A stretch of DNA of 64,000 nt, taken from contig CAJTLS010000001.1 in the NCBI GenBank assembly GCA_910577295.1, forward strand, positions 107,755-171,754, given 5' to 3'. Below, piece by piece: positions 36,152-44,643 of this stretch. How positions within the stretch are numbered: the stretch's first letter is position 1; each line of letters starts with the position of its first letter. The notes under the pieces were generated by a model. It made no database searches. It worked only from the letters and a program-made list of their open reading frames with translations, and was not told where the DNA came from. Made by a program: the position numbers and the translations under genes. The DNA is from an uncultured Eubacterium sp. GTDB taxonomy: Bacteria > Bacillota > Clostridia > Lachnospirales > Lachnospiraceae.

Positions 36152-37222
36152 ATGATTCTGTTTGTATTGATTTTAGGAATGATACTTGTGAGAGGTGCAG
36201 AGATTGCAGATTCTAACAACTTTTCAAAAAATTATATGTCTATAGCCGGCACGAATCTGATAAAAGGGGTTTTCGTACTTCTTGTTCTGCTGGGACATGC
36301 CGTCACTTATGTCAAGATGAGTGGGGCATTGGATCAGACTTATATTACATTAAAAGAGCATTTGCATCAGATGGTGGTCTCGGTATTCTTTTTCTATTCT
36401 GGATATGGTATGATGAAGTCCATTTTAAAAAAAGGATACGGTTATATAAAACAGATTCCTCTCAAACGTTTTTTCATTTTACTTTTGAATTTTGATATTG
36501 CAGTCTGCCTCTATTTGATTGTCGGAGTTATTATGGGGCAGAAATTTACTCTTAATACAATTCTTTTTTCACTAATCGGATGGAAATCCGTGGGAAATTC
36601 AAATTGGTATATGTTTGCCATTTTCGGACTTTATATCTTAATGTTTTTTTCCTTTATTCTTTTGCGATGGTTTGAGAAAAAGGGTGCTATCTATGCGGGA
36701 ACGATTATTTTCACCATATTGACCATGTTGTTTGTGTTGTGGGAGATTCGGATGGGGCTGCCAAACTGGTACTATAATACAATGATTCTTATGCCGGCCG
36801 GATGTTGGTTTGCACTTCTTCAAAAGCCGGTTGAGAAAGTTGTGATGAGAAACGATTATTTATATGCACTGGCCAGTGTTTTCCTCTTTGTCGGTTATTG
36901 GCTCAGTTATGGCAATCGTTGGTCTGGAGGTATTGAAAGATATACGATATGGGCGCTTTTCTTTGTGGCTGTTGTCGTGTTTATCACGATGAAAATTTCT
37001 TTTCAGAGCAAGGTGCTTTCATGGTTTGGCGAGCATGTTTTCAGTATATATATCTTACAGAGAATCCCCATGCTTGTATTGAGCCGGTGTGGCCTTGCTG
37101 CACAGAACCGCTATGGATTTATTATTGGCGTTATTGTTATTACTATATTTCTGGCATTGATTTTCGATTATCTGACAGGAAAATTGGATAAATGTATATT
37201 AAAATTGCTGAAAGTTAAATAA
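36152..37222 (+). CDS. Membrane acyltransferase (acyltransferase-3 family)
   Basis: A 356-residue protein with about ten hydrophobic segments and the family marks GTNLIKGVFVLLVLLGHAV (with the catalytic His-type LGH) near residue 50 and FFFYSGYGMM. OafA/NodX-type enzymes move acetyl or other acyl groups onto exported glycans. Here it likely decorates the locus's polymer. RBS GAGGGG precedes the ATG, with its own promoter upstream. Confidence 0.85.
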   Translation: MILFVLILGMILVRGAEIADSNNFSKNYMSIAGTNLIKGVFVLLVLLGHAVTYVKMSGALDQTYITLKEHLHQMVVSVFFFYSGYGMMKSILKKGYGYIKQIPLKRFFILLLNFDIAVCLYLIVGVIMGQKFTLNTILFSLIGWKSVGNSNWYMFAIFGLYILMFFSFILLRWFEKKGAIYAGTIIFTILTMLFVLWEIRMGLPNWYYNTMILMPAGCWFALLQKPVEKVVMRNDYLYALASVFLFVGYWLSYGNRWSGGIERYTIWALFFVAVVVFITMKISFQSKVLSWFGEHVFSIYILQRIPMLVLSRCGLAAQNRYGFIIGVIVITIFLALIFDYLTGKLDKCILKLLKVK

Positions 37223-37256
37223 TTCAGTTTTTTGGGAAAATGGAATGGAGAGAAAA

Positions 37257-37970
37257 ATGAAAGTTTTAGTCATCGTACCGGCTTATAATGAGAGCGGGAG
37301 TATTGAAAAAGTCGTGGATTCGTTACAAAATTTAGGGGATGGGATTGACTATCTTGTAGTGAACGATTGTTCCACTGATTGCGAGGAAGAAATACTATTA
37401 AAGATTTCGGCGAATCATATTGTCCTGCCCGTTAATCTTGGGATAGGGGGGGCCGTACAGGCAGGATACCAGTACGCGGTTGCACATGATTATGATGTTG
37501 CGATTCAGATTGATGGAGACGGACAGCATGATCCGGCATATATTTCAAAATTAGTTGAACAGGTGGCTTGTGGCGAGGCGGATATGGTAATTGGCTCACG
37601 TTTCATCACAAAAGAGGGATTTCAATCTTCCGGTCTTAGGCGAACGGGGATAACGATGCTCAGCGCATTGATTCGTCTGATGTGCGGAGTGAAAGTATAT
37701 GATGTAACTAGTGGTTTCCGAGCGACAAACCGGTACATGACAAAGGTGTTTGCCGACGATTACGCACAGGATTTTCCAGAACCGGAGGCGATTGTTACCT
37801 GCGTCATGCATGGCGGAAAGGTCAAAGAAGTTCCGGTTGTTATGAGGGAGCGTGAAACAGGAACGAGTTCCATTCACAGCTTCAAATCGATTTACTATAT
37901 GATTAAGGTTTCGCTTGCCGTAATCTTGAAGCGATTTACAATGAAAAAGGGAGGTAAGAAGAGTGAATGA
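37257..37970 (+). CDS. GT2 family glycosyltransferase (polyprenyl-phosphate sugar synthase type)
   Basis: A 237-residue enzyme of the dolichol-phosphate-mannose-synthase type: VIVPAYNESGSIEKV, VNDCSTD and QIDGDGQHDP. It lacks the C-terminal membrane segments of longer relatives. It likely charges undecaprenyl phosphate with a sugar for transfer outside. Start at 37257, with GGAGAG four bases upstream; an ATG four codons earlier has no ribosome site. Overlaps the DUF2304 gene by eight bases and is followed by a GtrA flippase-type gene, the classical neighbourhood of lipid-linked sugar modification systems. Confidence 0.9.
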   Translation: MKVLVIVPAYNESGSIEKVVDSLQNLGDGIDYLVVNDCSTDCEEEILLKISANHIVLPVNLGIGGAVQAGYQYAVAHDYDVAIQIDGDGQHDPAYISKLVEQVACGEADMVIGSRFITKEGFQSSGLRRTGITMLSALIRLMCGVKVYDVTSGFRATNRYMTKVFADDYAQDFPEPEAIVTCVMHGGKVKEVPVVMRERETGTSSIHSFKSIYYMIKVSLAVILKRFTMKKGGKKSE

Positions 37971-38337
37971 GTATTTGCGGATAGCGCTATTGGTTGGAAT
38001 CGCAGTTTATTTTGTCTGTATCTTTTTCCTTTTAAAGAAGAACAGCCTGAATTTGAAATATACCCTGCTATGGATTTTTTTGGGGGTTGTTTTTCTGCTT
38101 GTTGTAATCTTTCCGGTGATTCTTCAGGCGCCTATGCGCATGATTGGCGTAGTGGAATGGACGAACGGATTATTTGCTCTGTTACTGTTAATTTTGATGA
38201 TTATCGATATGTCTGTTACTGCGATTGTGTCAAAGCTGAATGAACGGATGAGAAAACTGGTGCAAAAGTGTGCAATGTATGAGGAGCGGATTCGCAAATT
38301 GGAGGAGAGACTGGCAAATGAAGAAACTATTTCTTAA
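37963..38337 (+). CDS. DUF2304 membrane protein
   Basis: A 124-residue protein with three hydrophobic segments (~5-25, 33-55, 65-90) and a charged coiled-coil C-terminus. DUF2304 proteins usually sit with GT2 and GtrA genes, as here, and are thought to assist polyprenyl-linked sugar transfer; the exact role is unknown. GTG start, with GGGAGG upstream. Overlaps the genes on both sides. Confidence 0.82.
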   Translation: MNEYLRIALLVGIAVYFVCIFFLLKKNSLNLKYTLLWIFLGVVFLLVVIFPVILQAPMRMIGVVEWTNGLFALLLLILMIIDMSVTAIVSKLNERMRKLVQKCAMYEERIRKLEERLANEETIS

Positions 38338-38752
38338 ATATAAAGAAATTATTATGTATCTGATTATGGGAGGCCTGACGACGGCAGTCAGTTGGGGAAC
38401 GTATACATTGTTTACCCTTGTACTCCCCATTCGCAATCAGGATATACTTGTATTGACGGCGAATGTTCTTTCGTGGGTTTTTGCTATGACATTTGCGTAT
38501 ATTACAAATAAAATCTGGGTGTTTGAAAGTAAATCATGGGAAAAACATTTTCTGATGAAAGAATTTGGGATGTTTGTATCCGCCCGCCTTTTGACCGGAA
38601 TTTTTGAAGTGATTGCTGTCCCAGGGCTTGTTTGGCTGGGATGCGACCAGACAATTTTTGGCGTTCCCGGAATGCTCAGCAAGGTAATTGTAAGTATTAT
38701 TGTTGTGCTTCTCAATTATGTATTTAGTAAACTTTTCATTTTCCGAAAATAG
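38318..38752 (+). CDS. GtrA-family membrane protein (putative lipid-linked sugar flippase)
   Basis: A 144-residue protein with four hydrophobic segments and the GtrA features KYKEIIMYLIMGGLTTAVSW at the start and NYVFSKLFIFRK at the end. GtrA proteins are thought to flip polyprenyl-phosphate sugars. Start at 38318 because GGAGGAG is just upstream; the longer frame lacks a ribosome site. Overlaps DUF2304 by 20 bases, so GT2, DUF2304 and GtrA form one translationally coupled unit. Confidence 0.9.
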   Translation: MKKLFLKYKEIIMYLIMGGLTTAVSWGTYTLFTLVLPIRNQDILVLTANVLSWVFAMTFAYITNKIWVFESKSWEKHFLMKEFGMFVSARLLTGIFEVIAVPGLVWLGCDQTIFGVPGMLSKVIVSIIVVLLNYVFSKLFIFRK

Positions 38753-38782
38753 ATGAGAGAGAGATGGGAGGAAGAAATTACT

Positions 38783-40705
38783 ATGTTTGAAGTAAAAAAT
38801 CAGATTCATACTAAAATGTGTGTAAAGGCGGTTATATTCGCAATATTTTCTGTATTTTGTTTTACAGTGAAAAATGGAACCTATCGTCTTGCGGAAGAAA
38901 AAATCGCACAATCCGGCGGCTGGTGGCCGGCGCAGTTAAGTCGAATCGGGGCAGTTTTTGTCAATCCCTCGTCTGTTTATTTTATTTTATTTTGTCTTTT
39001 TATCTGCGCTTTTCTTTTTCTTATGCAGCGAATTTCCTTTTCACATTGCAAGGTTTCGATAGTTCTTTCCGTTTGTTATGCTTTACTCCTGTTGTTAAGT
39101 GATAGTTATTTTCGCTACAACAATTGGGATTGTGTATTTGGAAACGGTTTTGCTTTTCTGACTTCCCTGATGAGGGGAGCTGGAATCGGGATTCTCTTTT
39201 TCTTTGTGATGCAGCTTGTACTGAATATTCGGCTGCAGACAGAGAAGGGAGCATTTTCTTTTGGCAGGACATTTTTAGTCATAGGCGGCCTGTTTGTTTT
39301 GTGCTGGCTCCCTTATATGATTATTATGTTCCCCGGAGCGATGAATGCGGATACGCGCGATCAGGTGGCGCAGATTACGGGAACGGAGCAGTTCTGTTTT
39401 ACAGCCAGAATGATACAGCAGAACACGCCTGATTTTTTGTGGAACAATAACCATCCGGTTCTTTTTACACTGATTCTTAAGTGTTTTGTTATGTTGGGCG
39501 GGGCGTTTGGTTCTTATTCATGGGGCTTTGAAATCTATAGTATCTTGCAAAGCCTTGCATTTGCGGCGGCAATTGCGTATCTGCTCACAAAATTGAGAAG
39601 CTATGGATTTTCACGGCGGATAATCGGCGGCTTTGTGGCATTTTTTGCCCTAAATCCTTTGTTCCCATTATATGGAATGACGATTATGAAAGATATTCCG
39701 TTTACGATTGCCTTAGTATTTGTCAGCGTCTGGCTGTATGAAATTCTTTCTGGAAAAAGACAGGCGGGAGTAAAGGAGTGCTCTCTGCTTGGCGGAGTTC
39801 TTTTAGTGATGATGCTCTTTCGGAACAATGGATTTTTCATGGCGGTACTGGCGATTCCTTTTCTTCTCTTTTTACTGTGGAAAGAAAAGAAGAAAATGTG
39901 TTGTCTCGTCGGCACGTTTTTGATTTCCATTTTTGTCTGTAAAATAGCGATAAGCGGACTTCTTTTTTCGGCATTGGGTATAGGAAGCGGGAGTTCGGGC
40001 GAGATGTTTTCCGTTCCGTTTCAGCAGACTGCCCGTTATATTAAGGAGTACCGCAATGAAATTACGGAAGAGGAGGAAGAAATTATTCTCAGCGTTTTGA
40101 ATACGGGAGGAACGTTAGATGAAATTGCGGATTTGTATGTACCTTATCGTGCGGACCAGGTTAAGCAAAAATACAACCCAAAGTCTACCGGTACGGATTT
40201 GAAGCGGTATGCATCTGTTTGGGTGAAACAGTTTTTGAAGCATCCGGGTGTTTATTTGCAGGCGTATTTAAATCTGGCTTATTGCTGGTTTGGGATGGAG
40301 GGGCCGGCAGATAATATTTATTATATGAATGTCGATGTTTATATACAAAAGATGCTGGATGGTGTGAAAGAGCCGGAGGTTCTTTTGCCGGCTAGGAATG
40401 CGGTAAACGGCTATACAAAAATTTTAGATAATTGCCCAATCACTTCATGGCTGTTAGAGTTTTCGGTGTATACATGGATTTATTTAATTCTTTTGGTTGT
40501 TATGGTGTTAAGAAGAAAACGCGAGGCCTTTTTGACCGCTGTTATGTTGTATGCCAATTATTTAATCTGTCTGGCGGGACCCGTTGGTTATATGCGGTAT
40601 GCAATACCAATGATCGTCTGTCTTCCCCTTGTCACAGTATTGACATTTTATAGTGATAGCGTTAAAATCGAAATTTCTCAAGATGAAAAACAGGAAGGAG
40701 ATTGA
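38783..40705 (+). CDS. Polytopic membrane protein, DUF6020-like
   Basis: A 640-residue protein with about twelve to fourteen hydrophobic segments and a large extracytoplasmic part (~420-520). Features include PGAMNADTRDQVAQ with a DTR motif at about residue 190, YGMTIMKDIPFT, and a C-terminal AGPVGYMRYAIPM. The layout is that of GT-C type glycosyltransferases or polymerases using polyprenyl-linked sugars. The resemblance to the DUF6020 family is from memory and unconfirmed. Position after GT2-DUF2304-GtrA supports transfer of the flipped sugar to the polymer. Start at 38783 because GGGAGG precedes it. A truncated relative of its C-terminus lies at 43667. Confidence 0.75.
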   Translation: MFEVKNQIHTKMCVKAVIFAIFSVFCFTVKNGTYRLAEEKIAQSGGWWPAQLSRIGAVFVNPSSVYFILFCLFICAFLFLMQRISFSHCKVSIVLSVCYALLLLLSDSYFRYNNWDCVFGNGFAFLTSLMRGAGIGILFFFVMQLVLNIRLQTEKGAFSFGRTFLVIGGLFVLCWLPYMIIMFPGAMNADTRDQVAQITGTEQFCFTARMIQQNTPDFLWNNNHPVLFTLILKCFVMLGGAFGSYSWGFEIYSILQSLAFAAAIAYLLTKLRSYGFSRRIIGGFVAFFALNPLFPLYGMTIMKDIPFTIALVFVSVWLYEILSGKRQAGVKECSLLGGVLLVMMLFRNNGFFMAVLAIPFLLFLLWKEKKKMCCLVGTFLISIFVCKIAISGLLFSALGIGSGSSGEMFSVPFQQTARYIKEYRNEITEEEEEIILSVLNTGGTLDEIADLYVPYRADQVKQKYNPKSTGTDLKRYASVWVKQFLKHPGVYLQAYLNLAYCWFGMEGPADNIYYMNVDVYIQKMLDGVKEPEVLLPARNAVNGYTKILDNCPITSWLLEFSVYTWIYLILLVVMVLRRKREAFLTAVMLYANYLICLAGPVGYMRYAIPMIVCLPLVTVLTFYSDSVKIEISQDEKQEGD

Positions 40706-40712
40706 TGATTCA

Positions 40713-42665
40713 ATGAAAAAGGTAGCTTTACTATTTGCTGCCATTTTGTGTAGTGGGATGGCTGTATCACAGGCAAAGGCAGCACAGATACAAGAGGCGC
40801 CATCTGCTGTTTCGGGATTGAAAGCGGTTAAGGTTACGAAAAAATCCGTTCAACTAAAGTGGAAGAAGTCGAAACATGCGTCGGGTTATCAGGTGTTGCA
40901 ATATAATGCAAAGACTAAAAAGTTTAAGAAAGTTAAATCGACGACAAAGAGGACGTATACCGTAAAAAAGGGGCTGAAAAAGAATAAAGCAGCTAAATTT
41001 ATGGTACAGGCTTATCAGAAACAGGGAGCCGTTAAAAAATATGCTCCTTATAGTGAAGTGGTTTCGGTTTATACATTGGGAAGTAAGAAACAAAATGTAA
41101 AGGAAATCAACTTTACGCAGTCAACGATTACGGCTGAGGAGGGAGCAGTTTTTAAACTAAAAACAAAAATTACGCCGAATAAAAAGGCAGCCTCGAAGGC
41201 AGTCCGCTTTTTCAGCAGCAATTCCAAAGTAGCAGAGGTAGCGTCAAACGGTTTAATTACCGCCAAAAAAGAGGGAAAAGTAATCATTACTGCGAGAGCT
41301 CACAATGGTGTTTCTTCTAAAATTAACCTCTTTATTCTGGCAAAGGAATACAAGCCGGAAGTCCATAAAATTAAAAGGATCGAAGATACGCAGGTGATAG
41401 CGCGGAGTAGTAATTCTCTGAAAATCAAATGGAAAAAGCGCGGTCATGTCGACGGATATAAAATATATAAGTATAATAATACGAAAAAGAAATACCTTTT
41501 GTATAAAAATATAAAAGGAAAGAGCAAAACATCCGCAGTGATTTCCAAATTAAGTAAGGATGTTAATTATTCTTTTGTGGTGCAGGGATATCGGGAGCGG
41601 GCAGGATTTAGTGTCTATGGAATTAAGAGCAGAGTGGTATCCGGCTGTGTTGGGGGCGGCAGTTATACGAACGCCACATCCATCCACTTTGGCAAAAGTG
41701 ACTACACGGTCATGGAAGATGAGAAGTTAAAGCTCGACTGCCTGATTGAACCGGCCAATGTCATTTCCCGTGCCATTACTTATGAGAGCAGTAAGGAAGA
41801 GATTGCAACCGTTGCCCCGGATGGAACGGTAACGGGACATGAAATAGGAAAGACTTATATCAGGGCATATTCACACAATGGTCTGTCAGTCCGTGTGCCG
41901 GTACGTGTTGTGGAAAATACAAAGTATGCAGATAAAATCCCGGTGCTTTGTTTCCATCGTGTGGTGTCAGATTCCCTGAAAAAAACAAAGTTTCCGAAGA
42001 ACCAGTGGGTAGCGTCTGTCAGTGATTTTGAGCAGCAGATGAAATATCTGTACGATAATCATTTTACCACGCTGACACTGGATGAATTTTACACATGGTA
42101 TAAGGGGAAGAAAAAACTGCCGGCGAATACGGTCGTTTTGACATTTGATGATGGGGACTACGAATTTTATCATCTCGCATATCCGATTTTGAAAAAATAT
42201 AATTTAAAAGCGACTATGTTTATCGTGGGTTCCCAAACCAAAGAAACTACGGAAGAATATAAAGATGTGGAAACCAGTTATTATCTGGGTTGGGATAAAA
42301 TTAATGAGATGAAAAAGAACTATCCGAATATATCGTTCCAGAGCCACTCGTTTAATATGCACTATGCGCGTAAGCAACTGGCTGTATATGAATTGACGCT
42401 GGCACAGATTTATCAGGATTTTGAGTCGAACCGGCTCAGTGGAATTGCCAATAAGAATACCTACCAATATATGGCGTATCCGTTTGGCGGCTTCAACGAG
42501 GATGTTGTGTATTGTGCAAAGAAATATAAATACAAACTTGCTTTTGACTTTGGGCCGTTCCGGAAAGCCACACGAAATGACAGCGTCTATCACATTCCGC
42601 GAATCGCGATTACCGGACAGCTTTCTATGGAGGATTATAAAAAGCGGATTTTACAATGGAGGTGA
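40713..42665 (+). CDS. Secreted polysaccharide deacetylase with Fn3 and Big_2 modules
   Basis: A 650-residue exported enzyme: signal peptide 1 to ~23; lysine-rich Fn3-like modules at ~30-115 and ~225-310; Big_2-type modules at ~120-210 and ~320-405; NodB deacetylase domain ~410-650. The active-site motifs are intact: Thr477-Phe-Asp479-Asp480-Gly and Ser544-His545-Ser-x-x-x-His550. It removes N-acetyl (or O-acetyl) groups from a glycan outside the cell, plausibly peptidoglycan or the locus polymer. Start at 40713 because the signal peptide begins there; GGAG lies 12 bases upstream, a little far. Alternative in-frame starts upstream overlap the previous gene. Confidence 0.9.
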   Translation: MKKVALLFAAILCSGMAVSQAKAAQIQEAPSAVSGLKAVKVTKKSVQLKWKKSKHASGYQVLQYNAKTKKFKKVKSTTKRTYTVKKGLKKNKAAKFMVQAYQKQGAVKKYAPYSEVVSVYTLGSKKQNVKEINFTQSTITAEEGAVFKLKTKITPNKKAASKAVRFFSSNSKVAEVASNGLITAKKEGKVIITARAHNGVSSKINLFILAKEYKPEVHKIKRIEDTQVIARSSNSLKIKWKKRGHVDGYKIYKYNNTKKKYLLYKNIKGKSKTSAVISKLSKDVNYSFVVQGYRERAGFSVYGIKSRVVSGCVGGGSYTNATSIHFGKSDYTVMEDEKLKLDCLIEPANVISRAITYESSKEEIATVAPDGTVTGHEIGKTYIRAYSHNGLSVRVPVRVVENTKYADKIPVLCFHRVVSDSLKKTKFPKNQWVASVSDFEQQMKYLYDNHFTTLTLDEFYTWYKGKKKLPANTVVLTFDDGDYEFYHLAYPILKKYNLKATMFIVGSQTKETTEEYKDVETSYYLGWDKINEMKKNYPNISFQSHSFNMHYARKQLAVYELTLAQIYQDFESNRLSGIANKNTYQYMAYPFGGFNEDVVYCAKKYKYKLAFDFGPFRKATRNDSVYHIPRIAITGQLSMEDYKKRILQWR

Positions 42666-42670
42666 AAGAA

Positions 42671-43666
42671 GTGGAGCGGATAGCAAAATGGGATAATACG
42701 AAGCTGGTTTTGATTACACTTGTGGTAATCTGCCATTTTTATGAAAATTATTTAGGGAGTTCACGTTTAGTGAATTCCCTGTTCTTCTCGGTATATTCTT
42801 TTCATATGCCCGCCTTTTTCCTAATATCCGGTTTGTTTTCAAAAAGAACGGTGAATGAGAAGCGGATTGAGAAAGTGACGCCGTATTTGCTGCTCTACCT
42901 CTTTATTAAGCTTCTGGGATGGCTTGTGCTTCGTGTTATTCAGGGGGATGGCTTTGTTCCGATTGACTTATTCCGTGAATCCGGTGTGGCATGGTTTGTT
43001 CTGGCATTGTTTTTTATGTATATCATTACCTTTTATACAAAACGGTTTCGTCCCGCTTATGTATTTACATTATCCATTTTAATCGCGCTGCTGGCAGGGT
43101 ATACAAATGCGGACATTAACTTGTTTAGCTGGCTTCGGATTGTTGTTTTTTACCCGTTCTTTTATGCCGGATATGTGCTGTCGTTAGAAGATTTGGCAAA
43201 ATGGATGGAATCCGCAGTACTGAAAATTGTTTCAGCGATTGGATTAGCCGGTTATTTTATTGTCTGTTATATAGGTATTGACAAAATCTTTTGGATGCGC
43301 TTTCTGATGACGGGAAGAAATTATATTCTTTTAGAGCATGGCGCCTTATATGGGGGGCTTCTGAAATTTGGCGCTTATGTGGTTTCCTTTGTGTTGGTAT
43401 TTATGTTTTTGTGTGTGATCCCCAAAAGAAGATTTGCTATCTCTGCATTAGGAGAGAGAAGTTTAGGTGTGTATGTATTCCATTATGTTTTTATCAATGT
43501 TTACATACATTCCTTTTTGTACAAGTACCTGTTTCACAATTTCCCGAATACATGGCTGCTTCTTGTCAGTCTGCTGGGGGTTGCCCTTATGCTGATTTGT
43601 AGTCTGAAACCTTTTGACCGTTTCTGCAGGTTTGTGATAGCAAATAAATGGAAACTCCGGGAGTAG
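42671..43666 (+). CDS. Membrane acyltransferase (acyltransferase-3 / fucose 4-O-acetylase-like)
   Basis: A 331-residue protein with about ten hydrophobic segments and the family features WDNTKLVLITLVVICHF and FSVYSFHMPAFFLISGLF, the pattern of OafA/fucose O-acetylase-like enzymes. Probably acetylates an exported glycan. The GTG start at 42671 is eight bases after GGAGG; the preceding ATG (42656) overlaps the deacetylase end. Directly after its TAG stop, in the same frame, begins a remnant of another gene (43667), so the 3' side of this gene is a recombination scar. Confidence 0.85.
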   Translation: MERIAKWDNTKLVLITLVVICHFYENYLGSSRLVNSLFFSVYSFHMPAFFLISGLFSKRTVNEKRIEKVTPYLLLYLFIKLLGWLVLRVIQGDGFVPIDLFRESGVAWFVLALFFMYIITFYTKRFRPAYVFTLSILIALLAGYTNADINLFSWLRIVVFYPFFYAGYVLSLEDLAKWMESAVLKIVSAIGLAGYFIVCYIGIDKIFWMRFLMTGRNYILLEHGALYGGLLKFGAYVVSFVLVFMFLCVIPKRRFAISALGERSLGVYVFHYVFINVYIHSFLYKYLFHNFPNTWLLLVSLLGVALMLICSLKPFDRFCRFVIANKWKLRE

Positions 43667-43834
43667 ACGCGGCTTATACTGCCGCTGACCAATATTGCAG
43701 GCCCAGTAAACGGCTCATGTTATTTTCGGTATGAGTATCCAATTGCCCTTTGTGTTCCCTATATGGTCTTTTGGACAATTGCTATGTGCCTATGTGCAAG
43801 AAAAATTATTGTGGCTCTTTGTAGCTATATATGA
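43667..43834 (+). pseudogene. C-terminal remnant of a DUF6020-like membrane protein
   Basis: The 55 codons following the acyltransferase TAG stay open to a TGA at 43832-43834. They read as the C-terminus of a polytopic protein: LTNIAGPVNGSCYFRYEYPI, then two hydrophobic stretches. The segment parallels the end of the intact protein at 38783-40705 (AGPVGYMRYAIPM). It has no start codon with a ribosome site. This indicates a deletion or gene replacement that left only the 3' end. Confidence 0.6.
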
Positions 43835-43840
43835 TATAAT
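43835..43840 (+). promoter_or_regulatory. Possible tarI promoter (extended -10)
   Basis: TGATATAAT (hexamer 43835-43840) forms an extended -10, 84 bases before the tarI start; the -35 is poor. It overlaps the end of the gene remnant. Confidence 0.45.
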
Positions 43841-43923
43841 ATATCGACAATGGAGACAGGTGGCAATAGCAGCCATCAATGAAAGATGTCGTGTACAAAT
43901 GTTGTGCAGAAATGGAGGAATAT

Positions 43924-44637
43924 ATGGTATTTGGAGTATTGTTGGCAGGCGGCGTTGGAAGCAGAATGGGAAATATGGAGAAACCGAAACAGTATCTCAA
44001 TATTGCCGACCGCCCGATTATTATTCATACGATAGAAAAGTTTTTTGTTAATGAAACGTTCGAAAAAATTATAGTATTGTGCCCGGAACAATGGATTAGC
44101 CATACGAAAAATCTGGTGAAAAAGTATATAGGACAGACGGAACGAATTGCCGTGATTGCCGGCGGTGAGACAAGAAATGAAACAATTATGAATGCAATCC
44201 GCCATATTGAGGGAGAATATGAGGTAGACGATGAGACAATTATCGTAACACATGATTCCGTCCGTCCATTTGTCACACATCGCATTATTGAGGAAAATAT
44301 TGAATATGCAAGAAAGTATGGGGCATGTGATACGGCAGTACCGTCTACGGATACGATTGTCGAGAGTGAGGATGGCAGCATTATTTCTGTCGTACCGGAC
44401 CGGAGTAAAATGTATCAGGGGCAGACGCCGCAGACTTTCCGGCTCAAGAAGTTAAAAGAGTTGTACGAATCATTGTCGGAGGAGGAAAAAGAAATGCTTA
44501 CCGATGCGGCAAAGATTTTTGTTATGAAAGGGGAAAAGGTATATCTCGTTGAAGGTGAGGTATCTAATATTAAGATTACCTATCCCTATGATTTGCGAGT
44601 GGCAGAAACGTTGATACAATCACAAAAAGAGGAGTAA
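43924..44637 (+). CDS. tarI: Ribitol-5-phosphate cytidylyltransferase (TarI / IspD family)
   Basis: A 237-residue IspD-superfamily nucleotidyltransferase with LLAGGVGSRMG and the lysine in KPKQYL at the N-terminus, and HDSVRPFVT and TDTIVES further on. Because the next gene is a TarJ-like dehydrogenase, the likely product is CDP-ribitol from CTP and ribitol 5-phosphate, not the isoprenoid intermediate made by IspD. Start at 43924, five bases after GGAGG; the frame stays open 15 codons upstream without a ribosome site. Six bases separate it from tarJ. Confidence 0.9.
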   Translation: MVFGVLLAGGVGSRMGNMEKPKQYLNIADRPIIIHTIEKFFVNETFEKIIVLCPEQWISHTKNLVKKYIGQTERIAVIAGGETRNETIMNAIRHIEGEYEVDDETIIVTHDSVRPFVTHRIIEENIEYARKYGACDTAVPSTDTIVESEDGSIISVVPDRSKMYQGQTPQTFRLKKLKELYESLSEEEKEMLTDAAKIFVMKGEKVYLVEGEVSNIKITYPYDLRVAETLIQSQKEE

Positions 44638-44643
44638 AAGCGA

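Noticed and set aside
43924..44637. Calling the IspD-family gene a methylerythritol-phosphate enzyme
   Set aside because: The adjacent TarJ-type dehydrogenase and the polymer locus point to CDP-ribitol synthesis.
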